Shown here: positions 38,401-51,891 of the stretch, piece by piece
Layout: every line of letters begins with the position of its first letter
How positions within the stretch are numbered: position 1 is the stretch's first letter
Assembly (NCBI GenBank): GCA_022419385.1
Contig: JAJUBI010000007.1
Coordinates: 2,203,768-2,267,767, forward strand
Direction: 5' to 3'
From: Paraconiothyrium sp. Pb-2020
Taxonomy: Eukaryota > Ascomycota > Dothideomycetes > Pleosporales > Didymosphaeriaceae
Length of the DNA stretch: 64,000 nucleotides
Made by a program: the position numbers and the translations under genes
Notes under the pieces: generated by a model
Seen by the model: the letters and a program-made list of their open reading frames with translations, nothing else
What the model was told of the DNA's origin: nothing
Database searches by the model: none

Positions 38401-41400
38401 CAACGATGTCGCAGCTGCATATCACAGCAAGATAATCACTACAGCACCGTTGGAGCCAGTCATTCAGAACAACTTGCATCTGAGCGGTAGCGAAGACTCC
38501 CTGGCCAATGAGTTCTGGAAGCAACTCGGAAAAGTCGCGAATCCGACAAGCTTTCCTAACCTATCCCCGTTGAGGAACGATCCTGCCCCGCCGGCCGTGC
38601 TGCTCAAGAAATCTAAACGAACACTGGAAGAGCTAGACATGGGGTGCAGGGCATCTAACATCACCCTACAAGCTGCGGGTCTCGCTAGCTGGGCAGTGCT
38701 ATTGTCCGCTTACGTTGGCGAGCCCTCCGTCACCTTCGGTGTCGTCTTGTCTGGTCGAACCACGGAAGGTGCAGAGGACGCCGTCTTCCCTTGCATTACC
38801 ACTGTACCGTTTGCCTGCCAGGTCCCTGATGACCAAGCGACAATGCTGAGAAGTGTTTTGTCGTTGAGTGCTGAGATTCAACGATATCAATTCACACCAC
38901 TCAACAAGATCCAGAAGTTGATGGGCTATACGAACCAACCGCTCTTTGACTCCATCTTTGCGTTCCAGAAACTTTCCAGCGGCAGTACCTCATCCGAATT
39001 GTGGACTGTCGTGGAAGAGAAAGCGACAATTGAGTACCCTTTGTCGATAGAGCTTGAGCCTAGGAACGGGGAACTCGAAATTCGACTGACCTTTCTTCCT
39101 CACATTGTTCCGAAGGAACAAGCCTCCATTATTTTAAATCAACTAGACTACCTCCTTGAGAGAAATGTCTTTCCTGATTCTGAAACTCGGATGCCCAGCT
39201 TCCACCCAGAGGTGTTTTCAATCACACCTGCTGACACCCCAACTATTCCAACCGAAGTCAGCCTGCTTCATGAATTTGTGGAGCTGACCGCAGCCAAGTT
39301 CCCAACCCGCGTTGCTTTCGAATTCGCAACCTCGTTGCGCGAGGGCGCTTATGAGAGCCTAAAGTGGACTTATGCACAACTCGATGGCGAGGGTAACCGG
39401 ATCGCTAACGTTCTTGTATCCCATGGAATACGACCTGGCGAACTAGTTGGTGTATGTTTCGACAAATGTCCTGAGGCATCAATCGCACTCCTGGGAGTTC
39501 TGAAAGCTGGTTGTGCATTCGTCGCGCTTGATCCCGGAGCGCCTTGTGCTCGCAAAACGTTCATTCTGAAAGATTCAGGCGCACCGGTAGTCCTTTCAAT
39601 GACCGCTCAATCAGCTAGTTTCAAGGAAAACACGCAAGCGACGGTTCTCAACCTCGATGAGATCGATTGGCGTTCCGCATCGGTGAAGAAGCCAGGTCTC
39701 GAGCGGAGTATCGACCCACAAGACCGCAGCTACTGCCTGTATACTTCCGGCACGACCGGTACGCCAAAGGGATGCGAACTTACTCATGAGAATGCCGTGC
39801 AGGCCATGCTTGCATTCAGACGTCTATTCTGCGGCCATTGGTACGACGATTCTCGTTGGCTCCAGTTCGCTTCCTTTCATTTTGACGTGTCTGTCCTCGA
39901 GCAGTACTGGAGCTGGTCGGTCGGTATATGTGTTGTCTCTGCCCCACGGGACCTTATATTCGAAGACCTTGCTGCATCTATCAGGGCCCTTCAGGTCACA
40001 CATATCGATCTCACGCCCAGTCTCGCGCAGATTCTCCACCCTGATGATGTGCCAACGCTGTGCAAGGGTGTGTTCATCACAGGAGGTGAAAGCCTCAAAC
40101 AAGAGATCCTAGATGTCTGGGGTCCTAAGAGCGTCATCTACAACGGCTACGGTCCGACCGAGGCTACCATCGGTGTCACCATGTATCCTCGCGTTCCTGC
40201 TAATGGTAAACCGTCCAATATCGGTCCTCAGTTTGACAACGTGGGATCGTACGTGTTGCATCCGGATTCCGATGTGCCTGTTCTGAGAGGCGGAGTAGGC
40301 GAGCTTTGCGTGTCGGGCAAGTTGGTCGGCAAGGGCTACTTGAATCGACCAGACCTGACTGAAGAACGATTTGCCTACCTCAGGCGCTTCGATGAGAGAG
40401 TATATCGCACCGGTGATTTGGTCAGAATTCTGCACGATGGCACATTCGACTTCCTAGGACGAGCAGACGGCCAGGTTAAGCTGCGTGGCCAGCGGCTCGA
40501 GATTGGCGAAATCAACTCCGTCATCAAGCAATGCGATATCACGGTCGCAGATGTAGCCACCCTCGTCTTGAAGCATCCGAAACAACAAAAGGAGCAGCTA
40601 GTGGCCTTCGTTGTGATGGACTCTGGGACGCGCGGCGACACCAAAGTTGTGCTGGAGGCGACTGGCGATTTATGGAAAGCGAAAGAAGCATGCCAGGAGA
40701 GGTTGCCGCCGTATATGGTACCCACACATTTCGTCCCTCTTACCACTATGCCATTGTCTGCCAACAACAAAGCTGAGGCGCGGAAGCTCAAGGAACTATA
40801 CGAGGCATTGTTGGTCAGTGACTTACAGTTTCTCTCGTCAGGTACACAAAAAAGGGATGGGGAATGGACGCAGCAGGAAAGTAGGGTTCGAGCTCTGCTT
40901 AAGGAAGCATTGAACATCACCGATAACGATATTGACAAGGATGCAAGTTTCTTTGAGCTAGGTATGGATTCGATCTCCGTGATAGGTGTATCAAGATCGT
41001 TGAAGCAGGCTGGATTCTCGAAAGCCACAGCATCTGTCATCTTGAAAAATGCAACTATCCGAAAACTGACAAAGACATTGACGGATACATCACTTAAGTT
41101 GGACCATCAAGGATCAGTCACTGCAGCACGACAATCAATTACGGCGGTGCAGCACCGGTACAGACGATTTGTGGCTGAGACATTGTTCATGGATACCAGG
41201 AATATCGAGGCACTGGCTCCTTGCACACCACTGCAGCAGGGTATGATCGCGAGGTCCTTGGAGAGCGGGAATGGCGTCTACTTCAATAGCTTCCGCTTCG
41301 CATTGAGCCAGGGCGTCGATGTAAACAAGCTGCGGGATGCCTGGAACCTTGTTTTCGCGTCAACAGAGATCTTACGTACCGCTTTTGTGAACACCGACCA

Positions 41401-44400
41401 GGGTTTTGTGCAGGCAGTGCTTCGAAATACCGAGATTCCTTTCCTTGAGGATACTTTACATCAAGACGATTTACTTGAGGATCACCTTGCGAAGAAGAAG
41501 GAGGAATGGATCCGCTTAACGGGGAGGGACTTCAAGAGACCAATAGAGGTGCTTGTAGTTGGCAATTCGACCGACAGAGTCCTGGTAGTGCATATATTCC
41601 ATGCACTTTACGATGGCAGCAGTATTGGGTTCGTCTTCCAAGCCGTGTGGGATGCTTACAATGACCGTAACATCCATATCGGACCAACATTCCACTCCAC
41701 TCTCGCCTACGGCCCGTTGCTGCCTACAGTTGACGCCAGACACTTCTGGATGAAGGAACTTCGAGATCGAAGCTTCCGACCGCTCGCAACCTCCGACGGA
41801 AAACCTGGAGAAGGGCAGGTTGTAGTGACCCGAGAAGTCCAAATCTTGCCAAACCTTGAAGCTACGCGGCGGAAGCTCAATGTCACTGCGCAAGCCATTG
41901 CACAAGCTTGCTGGGTTAGCGTTCTCCACCAACATCTAAGAGCCACAGTGACTATAGGTATAGTAGTATCCGGCCGCAGCATTGACTTCGAAGGGGCGGA
42001 TAAAGTCATTGGGCCCCTTTTCAACACCATACCATATCAGTACTGCGCACAACAACGCGAGACTTGGGCCGCATTGGTGAGGCAATCCCACGATTTTAAT
42101 GTCGCGGCGCAATCGTACCAACATACGCCTTTGAGAGACATCATGAAGTGGCTGAAGCGAGGGCCAGATCAGCCACTGTTCGAAACGTTGTTCGTTTACA
42201 AGGTCGCCGAAGAGGATGGTCGATGGGCCAAGAACGAGTTGTGGCAGTTGCAGGATGATGGGGCTGAAGCAGACTACCCTCTTGCTATCGAGGTTGAGCA
42301 GAACCCAAGCGGAGTTCTGATATTAACACTAGTCGCTCAGAGCCATGTGGTGAATTTGGCTGCAGCGAACGAGCTACTTGCGGAATACGAGGAAGCCGTG
42401 CGAATTGCTGTCGATGACCCAGACGCAGTGTTGGAGACATTTTCTTCAAAGCATGAGGGCCATACGAGCGGTGTGCTAGTCAGCTTGAAGGACGATGCTG
42501 CCGAGACACTTGATGGAGACTTCAGGTGGAGCAACCACGCCAATACGATTCGTCATGAAATCGCCAATCTAGCCGGAGTCGAAACCGAAGAAGTCAATGC
42601 GAACACCTCCATATTTGAACTTGGCCTCGACAGCATCGATGCCATCAAATTGTCTGCCAGGCTCAAGAAATACAGCATCGAACTCCCTGTCAGCGACGTC
42701 ATGCGCAGTTTAAACATTGCCAATATGACACAACGCATATCCATAGGGAAAGAGAAGGACCGCATACGACCCTCAGATATGATTTACCAAGCGAACAAGA
42801 AGCGTTTGGAAACTTACCTTCGGCGTCGTGGATTGACTGAAGGCGTGGAGCGAGTCTTGCCCCCCACGCCATTGCAAGGGGCCATGGTGATCGAGATGAT
42901 CGCCTCCGAATACACGAGCTATTACAATCATGACGTGCTGAAACTGAAACCAACCGTAGATCTGGAGTTGTTGAAGGAAGCATGGGCGGAGGTCGCCACC
43001 GCATCTCCCATCTTGCGCACCTCATTCGTTCAAGTGGACGACCCGAGCATCGACTTCTCTCATGCGCAAGTCGTTCATTACCACCTGCACGACTTTTGGA
43101 GGTCTAGAGATCTTGACCACGAACCTAACTTCCCAGCCCTTCTTGACAATATCCGAGGGAAGGCAGTGGGGGAGCGTTCAACTCAACCACTCTTTCATGT
43201 TCACCTTATCCGATCACCGCGACAAGCTTATCTGATTCTCTCGATCGCTCATGCCTTATACGATGGATGGTCGTTAAACCTACTTCATTCCGACGTACAC
43301 GACGCGTATGCCGGCAAGTTCCATCCCCGACCAACATATGAGCCTGCACTGCACGAGATTTTAACGGCAACGGGAGCTGACGCTGTGGCGTTCTGGCGTG
43401 ACTATCTTTCAAATGCCAAGACAGCCATTTTCCCATACCATGGTGGCTTGTCTCTCCACACGGTGCATCGGAAACAACAGAGTAGCTGCGTTGCGCTCGA
43501 AGTTGTCACTTCTTTCGCCAAGAAACACAAAATCACACTACAGACGCTAGGGCAAGTGGTACATGGAGTAACTGTTGCTTCATATACCAAATCTCTCGAT
43601 GTCACCTTCGGCTCGGTACTATCTGGTCGTGATGATGAGTCGAAAATTAACGTGCTCTTTCCCACAATGAATACTGTGGCTATTCGGACCATACTCCACG
43701 GTACTTGGCGGACGATGCTCCAGTACGTGCAAGATAACTTCTCAAATATCAAGCAGTGGCAACACTTCCCACTTCGCAAAGCGCTTTCTCTCGCTGGCGT
43801 ACACGCGTCTTTGCTGCAGAGCCTGTTCATTTATCAGAAAAGTATGAGTGAGAACAAGGGAGAGCCGGAGAAGCTGTACGAAAGCATCCAAGGTCGGAGT
43901 GATGTCGAATACCCCGTCTGCGTGGAGATGGAAGTCGTTGGTAATGGACTGGTCTGGCGATGTGCGGTCAAAGATGAAGTATTCGATGAGGAGGGTGCAC
44001 AAGGACTGCTAGACAGACTTGATGGTGTCCTTAAAACTATTATTGCAGTGCCAGACGCTCCGGTCATTGACTTCACCTCGCACGGAGCATCGATTTGCGG
44101 TCTGCCAGCTTTCACGAACGAGCAAGCGGATGAGAGCGTACGGTCTCGTTTTGTGAAGATCCAACCAGAGGCTAAGTTTCCGACATCGCCTACCACAGGA
44201 ATCATTCTGGCTGTGTTGTCTTTCGTGTCTCAGACACCTGATGAAGAGATCACTGCGGGAATGACTATCTTCCACATGGGTCTCGACTCAATCAGCGCTA
44301 TCAAAGCTTCCTCGTTGCTTCGCAAGCGTGGAATCACACTTAGCGTAGGCGAGATGCTGAGAGCTGGTACTGTGGAAGAAATGGTGCGTATCGTGGACAA

Positions 44401-45873
44401 AAGAGCACCGGTGGTGAAATACAAAGATGAATGCATCGATGTTATTGATGAAAAATTATTTTCTGGGATTAAGCGAGCGGAGTTTTTCGCAAGAGCCAAC
44501 GTCGAACAGGAAGATGTTGAGCGGGTTTTACCTGCAACGGCTGGTCAGATCTACATGCTCTCGAAGTGGGTCAAGTCAAACGGCGCAATGTTTTATCCAG
44601 AGTTCAGCTATCGTATCCATGGCGAGATGTCATTCGAGGTCATAAAAACAGCGTGGAAGAAGGTGGTTGCAAGAAATGCGATTCTGCGCACATTCTTCAT
44701 TGGGACCAAGGACAAGCGGACACCGTATACACAAGCTATAATGGGTAACGCGGAAGCCAGCGTGCAGGACGTCAGCGATATCACCTCCAAAGAGCTATCG
44801 GATCGGAAAGCGAAGGCGGCCTCGAGACAACCATACGCGCATCTGTTTATATCTCGGGCAGCACCATCGAGACCGTGGGAACTCCAGCTAAAGATTCATC
44901 ATGCTCTCTACGACGGTGTTAGCCTTCCACTTCTCGCCCAGCAACTTCAAGACCTCTGCAATAATATCGATATTTCGACTCCCCCCGACATGTTCCCTAT
45001 AATCATAGCGAAGACCTCAGATGCCAGTTCGAACGAGCAGCGCAGGACTTTCTGGGCGAATTACCTCAAGGACGTCTCGCAACACCATGTGCCCCAACCC
45101 AGCGCCCTACCCACCTCACGAATTGAGATCTTCAAACCCAACCTTCTCCCAAGCGTGATCGACCTCGGTTTGCAAGCTCACAAGCATGGCCTCACAACAC
45201 ATTCCCTGTTCCTCGCCACATACGCAAAGCTCTACGCCCGTATAACATCAACACCTGCATCCGCCGACGTTGTAGTCGGCCTCTACCTCGCCAACCGCTC
45301 TCTTCCGATCGCCGATCTGCACGAAGTACCGATCCCCACAGTTAATCTCGTCCCGCTGCGCGTCTCAGCACCCTTGACGACGGATGTCTTCGAAGTTGCA
45401 GCGCAGATACAGTACGATTTACAGGAAATCAGCGCGCCGGCGAACGCGTCTGCGGGTCTGTGGGAGATAGCGGAGTTGACGGGCGTGAAGGTGGATACTT
45501 TTGTGAACTTTTTGAAGCTGCCTGATGGTAGAGAGGATGCTGAGGAGGGAGCGATCAAGATCACACCTGTGGAACAGTGGACTGAGGGGTCGAGCAGGGT
45601 TGTGGAAATTGGTGATTCGGCTGTGATCCCACCAGAAGAATTGGTGGATAGGTGTGTGAACGAGGTGTATCTGGTGAGTTTAGCTCCGTGATGTTATGAA
45701 TTAGTTCACTAATGAGGGTACAGCATGCGCTTGACATTGAAGCTACGATCAGGAATGGAGCGCTGGATGTGGGTGTGTTCGCTCCGGAGAACATGATGAA
45801 TTTGAAGGCGGGTGAGAGATTGATTGAGGATATTAGGGTCGAGCTCAAAAGCGCCGGTCAGGTAATGATTTAA
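29482..45873 (+). CDS. NPS2: Ferrichrome-type siderophore synthetase (multimodular NRPS)
   Basis: Exons 29482-33568, 33618-34640, 34722-45673 and 45724-45873 give 5,403 residues (5,430 if the in-frame intron at 34641 is kept). The order is A-T-C four times, then T-C twice. YTSG(S/T)TG-type cores of A1-A4 start near residues 187, 1233, 2316 and 3377. T-domain serines are near 576, 1649, 2712, 3787, 4341 and 4893. Condensation HHxxxDG sites are near 767, 1857, 2917 (degenerate LHAIFDA), 3996, 4546 and 5096. All A domains keep a GPTE/GPSE-type block, an RTGD/KSGD-type block and an A10 lysine. There is no TE domain; in this family the last C domain closes the ring. Known relatives (Cochliobolus NPS2, Aspergillus SidC) make ferricrocin from three acylated hydroxyornithines plus glycine/serine; the product here is inferred. 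The NRPS intron 33569-33617 lies inside the A2 active region. A divergent ABC gene and nearby sidA complete the cluster. Confidence 0.93.
34641..34721 (+). other. Predicted 81-bp in-frame intron within the NRPS
   Basis: GTAAGT donor, GCTGAT branch-like element and TTTGCAG acceptor. The length is a multiple of three with no stop, so both spliced and retained forms stay in frame. It lies between T2 and C2, and the 27 residues it would encode do not look like T-C linker. Splicing is inferred. Confidence 0.6.
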
Positions 45874-46192
45874 GACATTCTCGGTTGACTATGGGATTAT
45901 GAAGGGACACCTAAAAGGGTTCAAAGGGGCTTATCTTTTCGTTTCATTTGCTTCTCTGGCGTCACAGAATGTCTCAGCTGTGTACGGAACCTCCGGGACT
46001 TCAGTGTTGGTTCAACAGTGAGATTGCGGTTCATGTTCGCTACACTATTCAACGTCTTCTCTGTCCACCTTCAATTACTTGCACGCTTCCGAACCAGAGT
46101 CAAGTCATATGTGTCGTAACATTTTACATCCGCATATGATAGTCTAGACAGCCGAAACGAAACTCTGCCTTTCCGTACATACTCTTCACCTT
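45874..46192. other. Intergenic between convergent genes
   Basis: About 0.3 kb joining the 3' ends of the NRPS gene and the membrane-protein gene. Nothing else is seen. Confidence 0.6.
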
Positions 46193-46734
46193 CTAAAGCC
46201 CTCGGATCCGTCCAAACACGCCCAGAACCGTAGCTAGCCGATTAACATGCAGGAATGCACTGGCCCCGATGTTGCCCCACATCATATCATTATACTGGTT
46301 GAAGTTCCAGAATACTTCCGGTCCCATGACCTTGTAGCTGCTGTAGATGTGTCCCAGATCGCCTGCGGCTACGAACAGCAAGTAGTATTTCGCAACGCGC
46401 GCATCGCGTGTTATGGCTGTGCAGAGGACGGCGAGCAGCGCGAGCAGGATGAAGATGTTGCCGGTGGTATAAGAGAGGACGAGCGCGGCGTCGGGGACAG
46501 GTGCAAGGGCCGTTACGGGGAGTTGCTTTGTGATGAAGTCGGAGGGGCTATTCCAGGCGGCGTTCCAGCCAAGGAGGCTAGATGGTGCTCAGTCAGAAAA
46601 CCATACGTAAATACGGGCGGATGCACCCGATAGAGGAGGGTTTAAGTGAGGGGTGCTACAACGTACAGTGAGACAGGCTCGAGGTAGGTGAACAGCAGGG
46701 CGGGCCAGAATGGCAGGACGGTTCCGAGAGCCAT
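46193..46734 (-). CDS. Small four-helix membrane protein (DUF7704-like)
   Basis: Two exons, 46734-46667 and 46577-46193, joined by a GTACGT/TAG intron, giving 150 residues. The start MALGTVLPFWPALLFTYLEP and the block EPVSLLLGWNAA resemble small fungal membrane proteins grouped as DUF7704. Later segments are VLSYTTGNIFILLALLAVLC, YYLLFVAAGDLGHIYSSY and WGNIGASAFLHVNRLATVLG, predicting about four membrane helices. The Asp-Leu-Gly-His within the third helix is a family-like feature. No function is known, and the family assignment is from memory. It is convergent with the NRPS. Nothing in the sequence ties it to iron, and no GATA site was seen near its start. Confidence 0.65.
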
Positions 46735-48442
46735 TGGGTCGGTGGGATGCGTGCAATTGGGTGTTTGGAAACTAATAGCAGTAGGGACTTGTAAAGTCAA
46801 GAACAATGAGGGCACATTAGCGTTGAGATTGGCCTCTATGTCCCGGCGACACGGCTGCCAGCCTTTGGCAGGTCGGTGATCCACATGCGGCGTGGTCGTC
46901 GGGGTTCGGAATCGTTCCGCTGTCGGTTGCCTGATCTTCCATCCTCCGCACAGAAGTCAGCTGGACACAACGAAAGGCAGATTTAAGTGAATACAAAATG
47001 GTGAGCAACTGGTCGAAACGCAACACGAGGGTTGAGTTGCCACGAAGAGGCGACGTGTAATGCCTATGTTCGAAAACTAAGCAAACTCGAAAACTATCAA
47101 GAAAGTAACGATACTGTGACCACGAGTTCACATTAGAGTAGGTTTATATCAGTTGGGGCACACCTCAGGTCAATGAGAGTAGCACCTACAAGATATTCTC
47201 ACCGTACCCTACAGAGATACAGCGAGCTGATCATGTTGCACATACAATAGATTTATGAATAGTCACGGAAAATCCGAGGTTACCAGCGAAGTTTATCATG
47301 ATAACGAAGAAAATGAGACTCTTCAAGAAGATGGCTACGGCACTCTGGATCACTCCCTCTAGAAACGAGCTCGAGAGGTCGATGGTTTGGGAAAAATTGG
47401 CCTACGCTAACAGCTCTGGTCTTCATAATAGTCTCCGATTCCGAAACAGCGGCAGAGCGAGTACACATGTCACCAGCATCTGACCTAGCGGTTTACGCAA
47501 TATTCGTATGTAGCGATCTTGCTCCGAGCAGCCTGGACAGATGCGCTGCTGACGATCAGCACTGAGTACTCAAAGGAGGTCGAGAATCCAGGTCCAGCAG
47601 TCTTGAAGAGTAAGACAAATCTTTGCCTTAACCCAATCGCATCGCGGTCTCGCAGACAATGAGCTCCAAGCAAGGCGTGCCCCTCATCCTCCTCAAGCGT
47701 CGGCTAGCAGCATGGACGCTTAATGAGAAAAGGCACGTCTCGGATGGAGGATTACTTCGTTCGATAACAAATGTTGGAAACTTCATTAGCTGCAGAGCAG
47801 CCTCATGAAACATCTTCAATTTGCTAAGCCACTGTACGCATTAGTAGAGGATGTAAGAGTAAGCAATCAGTACGACAAAATAGAAGACGATGATGAAAGC
47901 AATAAGAGGTTGGCGGAAGCCGACGGAAGAAAAGACCAAAGTCTACTCTCATGGTATTCAGTGTATAGAGTTAGGCATGCCCCGGCCTGATAATCGGTTG
48001 CGGTCGTTCCGTTCGGTCCCGCGCCTTGTGTCTTCCGGAATAGTACGACATCGAGGATAACGTTCGCGTCCTTATTGTATATCCATTAGGGTAGGGGCAA
48101 CAACGTGAGTAGGATGCTTGGTACAAAATCGATATCGAAGTGGAAGGAGGGCGGGAACTTCGAAGGAACGGACCGTTCCACGCCATACGCTCCGGCCAAG
48201 ATGCCGCTAATATCGAGGACATCGATGGGATCGACAGCAAATAAGATCTGATCTCGGCCCTAAAGCTGCGCACAGTAAGCTCACTCTTGCCGAAGCAGTT
48301 ACTGAGCTGTACAAACAAACAAACAAGCAATTCCTCCTGCGCCATTAAGGGGTATACCATCGATCATAGTCATGAAATCTCCCAACACGTCCTAGTTTGA
48401 GCGCCTGCTGAGCGCCTTGTGAGTGCCTTGTAGACATCTGAC
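46735..48442. other. Intergenic, no gene recognised
   Basis: 1.7 kb, the longest gene-free stretch in the window. Only short frames (about 60-130 codons) without motifs occur on either strand. A run with imperfect tandem GAGCGCCT/GAGTGCCT units lies at 48400-48430. Presumably spacer plus the promoter of the membrane-protein gene and the 3' flank of the poly(A) polymerase gene. Confidence 0.5.
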
Positions 48443-50759
48443 TCAATCATCAATGACGATGGGGGATGAACCGGTTCCCGATATGCCTTCGTCGGCTCCT
48501 GCATTTCCAGGAATTTGTCTATACCGTACAATTAGCACGATGCAACAGGAGACAGTTCAGCCCATTGCATAGTGAAGCGATGTCCCTCAGTCCTGTTTTG
48601 CCTCCACATGCTCTGGACTTACTGAATCCGTATATTCCGCATGCGCTCCCGTTGCTGCTGGTAGGTAGAGTAATCACCACCAAGTATGGCTTCGAGAATG
48701 CTAAGATCACGGACGGGACTCATGTGAATTATGCCCATGCGTTCAACGAGAATCTTATGTGCCCAAGAAAACAGTTCCAGGCATTTGTCGGCTTTGTAAG
48801 AACCGCCAGAGATATTGTTCTTCGGATCGTTGGGGTCTTGAATGGACAAGCGGTCCTCTCGCTCCGGTCGGCCGTCGACACCATATTGTCCCTTCACCCA
48901 GTCAGCATCTCAACACCATCGATAGTGATGTTACTTACCTTGCGGACAATACGCGGAGGGTCGACTACAATCCTGTCTCGACCATAATTGAACTTGTTGC
49001 CAAAGAAATCCAGAAATTGGAGGAAGGTTTGACCAAGGTTGTCTGACAGCCGGTGAAGTTTTAAGAAGCTCGCGATAAGGCAGCAAATGCTTAGGCCACC
49101 TAAGCCGCCAGTGCTGTTGTCGTTGAGATTGTACATTTCCAGGAGCTGTTTTACGAGGGCAATCAAGCAGGTGAAGTGGTCTCCAAATTCCTTCTTCCAT
49201 TTGCTCAGGGTCGACTGAGCAATCACTCCGCTCATGTTTTCGAATGAGATATCGACTGGGAGACCTGTAGCAATATCCTTGAATTTGATGATTGGAACCC
49301 TAGCCTTCGGGATAACGACAGTATCGAAGGCAACCTGGTTGAACCTCAGCTTCTTCGCAAGGGTGTACATCGCACTCTTCCCTGCTATGAGCTTCGCGTC
49401 GCCGCCGTCGTAGTAAGAATCGGACACAAATACAAGATCCATGTCAGCTGTTGGTAGATAAAGACCGATAGGGAACGAGCCAAAACAACGGATACTACCC
49501 CGATGCGACTGGAACTCGCTACCGATTACCGATTGCACCCTGCGGATCAGGTCTAAGCGGACCTCATTGTCGTGATCCGAAGGCGCCACAAACTCGTAGA
49601 AGTCTGCTATCTCGTTGTGAAGCAGCTTTTCGGGTTCGTTGCTGAGACGTCCATAGTCTTCGCGGATAGCCCAAGGCGCAGGATCGAGACGGTCCTTGGG
49701 TTGCCAAACATCTTTCATTCCAGTATAATCGTCAGTATGCTTACGCTTTCTTGAGCTACTTGTAGAGTTGCTTGTGAACGTAGGCTTTGGTGGAAGCCCG
49801 CTAGGCGGAGGTCTAACAGGCAGGCTCGAGAACTCGGCTGGGCGCTTGTCACGACCGTTTGCATGTGCAAGTGATCCGATACCTGTGACATCGTTCAAAG
49901 AGCCTTGCAGAGGTTGAATTCTGTGTGCAGGTTCGCCAGGGGCCACGGAGGGCTCGAAATTGTCGTCGTCGTCGTCGTCGTCGTTGTCGTCGCCGAAGGA
50001 TATAAAATCATCGTTGGCGGCAACGGCATTGGCACCGTTGCCCTGTTCAGCAACTTCGTTCTTAGCCTTACGAATGAGCTTGACAAAGTCGATCCTTTTG
50101 CCTGTCGTCTCTTCTGGAGGCGGCAAAACGGTGTAAGGGTCAGGATTGGACCACTTCGGCACCGAGTCACCGTCTGCCCGACTGCTTGATTGCGTGCGGA
50201 CAGCCTTTGTCTTACTTTGGGATGCGTCGACTTCACCGTCTGATTTGTCGGTGTCGTCAGTACCCACATCCATTTCAGCTTCCTCATCATCTGACAAGTC
50301 TTCTAGATTACGGAATTTGTTTGAGTTCGCATCTACACCGAGGAAGCGCTCAGTGTTGTCATCACGGGTTTGGAGAAGGGCGCGTTCGTGTGCAGCCTGA
50401 GGACGGAATCCTCCCCTGTTGTTGCGTCTGCCTCCACGATACTGATACGGTGCAGCGTCACCGCTTCGCGTAGCAGCGCGCGTCCCGTCCATGCCGGAGG
50501 GGCCGCCACGGCCACGCCCACGATTACGACGCGCTGCGCGCTCAGGAGGCGCAGGAGGGAAGCTGGGCCCTTTGGTGTTGCTGGTAAAGGTAAATTCGCT
50601 CCTGCTAGGGGCGCTGCCGCCCTGCTGCTGTCCAGGCCTGTACGAGTCGCCGCCAGCGCGATCGCGACCAACTGCATGGCCACCAGTGATGCGATCGCGC
50701 AGGTCACGGCCCCGCCGCTTCTGCTGCGGTGGCGGACGATGGCGACGTGTCTCCGCCAT
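48443..50759 (-). CDS. Non-canonical poly(A) polymerase, Cid14/Trf4 type
   Basis: Three exons: 50759-48939, 48891-48623 and 48518-48443, giving 721 residues. The start MAETRRHRPPPQQKRRGRDL was chosen over an upstream Met because the basic RGG-like tract begins there. Residues 1-~330 are low-complexity: Arg/Gly, acidic, and an Asp run from a GTC repeat. The nucleotidyltransferase core has CFGSFPIGLYLPTADMDLVF, with G-S and the DxD metal site, and the third Asp in GLPVDISFEN. The central and PAP-associated domains follow (STGGLGGLSICCLIASFL, FGNKFNYGRDRIVVDPPRI, NISGGSYKADKCLELFSWAH). Trf4/Cid14 is the catalytic subunit of TRAMP, adding short A-tails to aberrant nuclear RNAs for exosome decay. 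In fission yeast it also acts in heterochromatin silencing. The tail after intron 2 is only 25 codons and ends IVIDD. Confidence 0.9.
49962..49992. repeat. GTC trinucleotide repeat coding for poly-Asp
   Basis: Seven uninterrupted GTC units followed by imperfect ones, inside the poly(A) polymerase gene. Read on the minus strand they encode a run of Asp with Asn interruptions. Confidence 0.85.
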
Positions 50760-51432
50760 TTCGAATACTCGTATATGGGATGTCGTTGGGTGGCAAACGT
50801 GTGTGTGTTTGGTTGCGCGGCGTTGGTCGTTTGCGCGCGCGATTGCGGTGGGAATGTGGAATGGACAAAAGACTTTACGCTGGGACATCATTGTGCCAAG
50901 GCCGATAGCGCCACTTCGGCTAGTGACGCGAATGCCGGGGAAGGAGCGCCTGGCCTATTCGGCAGCGCTCTTTTTGAGTACCGCCGTTAGGGACATACCG
51001 TTGGTGGTCGACGGATGCAGCAAGTGACACCGGGAATTGACAAATGATTGGACATTTCTCGAATACAGGTCCAAAGCCTACGTCTAACATCTCCAGTCTA
51101 ACAAGAGATGCATCTGCTTAACAGGAGACTCTCAGTCTTCGAAGCTCAATAATACAGTAGATAATACAGAGCCTGTGGGAATACGAAATATATACAGCGT
51201 AGAGTGGAGAAGCATCGTGGTCATTGCATGCCTCTCTTGCGGCCACGCTCAGCGCCGTGACCGAAACTTTCAACCAGCGCCATGCCTAGCGCCATGCCGC
51301 TATCCAAACGCCATCTAATGCCTGTTGAAAAAGGATTATCTCTATCCGCCGTGAATGATCTGGGATTCGTGCTGAGTGGCTCGCTCAAGATCGAAGAGGT
51401 GTATACGGTCAGCCGCGTCTCGACTATCCATT
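50760..51432. other. Intergenic: poly(A) polymerase promoter and PAM16 3' flank
   Basis: About 0.7 kb. No gene is visible. The plus-strand frames here overlap the 5' end of the polymerase gene and are its antisense shadow. Confidence 0.55.
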
Positions 51433-51891
51433 TCATTTCGAGTCTTTCGTCCACTTGGGCTTGAAGCCTTCCGAAAGTTCCTGCTCCCTCTCTGCCATCT
51501 GCTTGAACCCCTGTACCTCGCGTTCGATGCGCTCTCTCGCCCTTAAGATTTTGCTCTGTAGGTAGAAGCTACCACCCTTCTTGGGATCATTGAGGTCGAA
51601 CAACCGCTTGAAACGTTCCGTAACGAATGCTTCGTCTATTTGTCCCATCTTCGAAGGTCCGACGTTCAGGATCTGGCAGGCTTCGTCCATAGTGATATTT
51701 GATGATGAGAAGCCGCCACCCGCTTTCTGGCCTGCGGCGGCATACTTTTGAGACGCAGCGGCCTGGCGATACGATTCGGAGACGGCGCGTCCTATTATAC
51801 GAGCGCCGGTGAAGACGACTTGTGTTATTACGCGATGAGCCTGAGAGAGTCAGTCGTTTTGAAGCAGACACAGGACGCTATTGCTTGCCAT
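51433..51891 (-). CDS. PAM16: PAM16/TIM16, J-like subunit of the mitochondrial import motor
   Basis: Predicted exons 51891-51889 and 51840-51433, giving 136 residues. The body is unmistakable: AHRVITQVVFTGARIIGRAV, SESYRQAAASQKYAAAGQKA, then MDEACQILNVGPSKMGQID and GGSFYLQSKILRARERIERE. PAM16 pairs with the J-protein PAM18 under the TIM23 channel and restrains its stimulation of mtHsp70. As expected, the HPD motif of true J domains is absent (DPKKGGS in its place). The start needs a splice: the frame before AHRV is closed, and the nearest solution is a lone ATG codon followed by a 48-bp GC-AG intron (GCAAGC ... CTGACTCTCTCAG). The N-terminus doubles as a mitochondrial targeting region. It diverges from the peroxin gene. 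Confidence 0.88.
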